Shown in pieces: positions 14,177 through 14,626 of a DNA stretch of 14,626 bases (positions are counted from its first letter, which is position 1; each line of letters starts with the position of its first letter). The DNA lies in contig JBPCTQ010000358.1 in NCBI GenBank assembly GCA_051011595.1, positions 1-14,626 on the forward strand. Direction: 5' to 3'. Below the pieces are notes generated by a model, which was given only the letters and a program-made list of their open reading frames with translations, was not told where the DNA came from and did no database searches. A program made the translations under genes and the position numbers. Source of the DNA: JAOUEE01 sp051011595. Lineage in GTDB: Bacteria; Actinomycetota; Acidimicrobiia; Acidimicrobiales; SHLQ01.

Positions 14177-14626
14177 GTGAACGAGATCCACCATCTGATC
14201 GACGCCGAGGCCGTGCCGTCGGCATCGGGGCGCACCGCACCGGTGTTCAACCCGGCCACCGGCGAGCAGTCCGGGGCCGTCGACCTGGCATCGATCGACG
14301 AGGTCGACCAGGCGGTGGCCTCGGCCCAGGCCGCCTACGAGACCTGGAGCCAGGTCAGTGTGGCCAAACGCACCAAGTTGATGTTCGACTTCCGCAGCCT
14401 GGTGGTGGCCAACGCCGACGAGATCGCTCGCCGTCTCACCGCCGAACACGGCAAGGTGCTGAGTGATGCCGGGGGAGAGGTGGCTCGGGCCATTGAGAAC
14501 ATCGAGTACGCGTGCGGGTTGGCCGAGCACCTCAAGGGGTCCTACAACGAGCAGGCCTCCAGCGGCGTCGACGTGTACTCGGTCCGCCGGCCCTTGGGTG
14601 TGGTCGCCGGCATCACGCCGTTCAAC
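14177..14626 (+). CDS. mmsA: CoA-acylating (methyl)malonate-semialdehyde dehydrogenase (partial, N-terminus)
   Basis: The window ends inside this gene; 150 residues are visible. The start is GTG 14177-14179 with CGGGAG (14165-14170) 6 bases upstream, 16 bases after the dihydropyrimidinase stop. The visible part matches MmsA closely: VFNPATGE near residue 24, TAEHGKVLSDAGGEVARAIE (93-112), YACGLAEHLKG, and PLGVVAGITPFN at the cut edge, where the Asn belongs to the active-site PFN motif. The catalytic Cys lies beyond the window. MmsA turns malonate or methylmalonate semialdehyde plus CoA and NAD+ into acetyl-CoA or propionyl-CoA with loss of CO2, which would complete uracil and thymine breakdown here. 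Assignment to this subfamily rather than a generic aldehyde dehydrogenase rests on the EHGK...GEV pattern and the operon. Confidence 0.88.
   Translation, partial: MNEIHHLIDAEAVPSASGRTAPVFNPATGEQSGAVDLASIDEVDQAVASAQAAYETWSQVSVAKRTKLMFDFRSLVVANADEIARRLTAEHGKVLSDAGGEVARAIENIEYACGLAEHLKGSYNEQASSGVDVYSVRRPLGVVAGITPFN

Noticed and set aside
1..14626. Mobile elements, CRISPR arrays, defence genes or a biosynthetic cluster
   Set aside because: No transposase, integrase, direct-repeat array or nuclease-like gene was seen; composition is even across the window.

Overview
The window is a GC-rich (roughly two thirds G+C by eye), densely coded piece of bacterial chromosome. Codon choice, GTG starts, TANNNT-like -10 hexamers and a gene content rich in CoA-linked and redox catabolic enzymes fit Actinomycetota. 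My guess is Acidimicrobiia, from overall style only and not from a marker gene. There is no gene-free stretch longer than about 115 bases, and I see no tRNA, rRNA, CRISPR array, insertion sequence or phage gene.

Layout. Bases 1-140 hold the C-terminal end of an unrecognised membrane protein. Bases 238-6786 hold a catabolic block: a two-hotdog MaoC-type hydratase (+), an NAD-type short-chain dehydrogenase (- strand, overlapping it tail to tail), an alpha/beta-hydrolase-fold protein that lacks the nucleophilic serine (+), a Baeyer-Villiger-type flavin monooxygenase (+) and a tandem-domain CaiB/BaiF CoA transferase (+). Together they could oxidise an alcohol to a ketone, insert oxygen next to the carbonyl, activate the acid as a CoA thioester and hydrate the enoyl-CoA. 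The substrate cannot be read from sequence.

Bases 6796-9045 are a three-gene minus-strand unit: a haloalkane-dehalogenase-like hydrolase with an Asp nucleophile, a small TfoX-N protein and an extended SDR (NAD-dependent epimerase/dehydratase type). The last two overlap by 4 bases.

Bases 9127-14626 are a reductive pyrimidine catabolism locus. A MocR-type regulator (minus strand) diverges from a tightly packed plus-strand operon: nitrilase-type beta-ureidopropionase, class III aminotransferase, dihydropyrimidinase, and the start of a CoA-acylating (methyl)malonate-semialdehyde dehydrogenase cut by the window end. The pathway is dihydrouracil or dihydrothymine -> N-carbamoyl-beta-amino acid -> beta-alanine or beta-aminoisobutyrate -> (methyl)malonate semialdehyde -> acetyl-CoA or propionyl-CoA. 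The first enzyme, dihydropyrimidine dehydrogenase, is not in view. The 114-base divergent region carries two palindromic sites 20 bases apart that look like the MocR operator.

Most of this is recognisable metabolism, and I did not find a clear-cut new system. The items most worth a second look are the hydrolase without a nucleophile beside a BVMO, the MocR operator of the pyrimidine operon, the convergent stop codons buried in a perfect hairpin, and the OleB/OleD-like gene pair.
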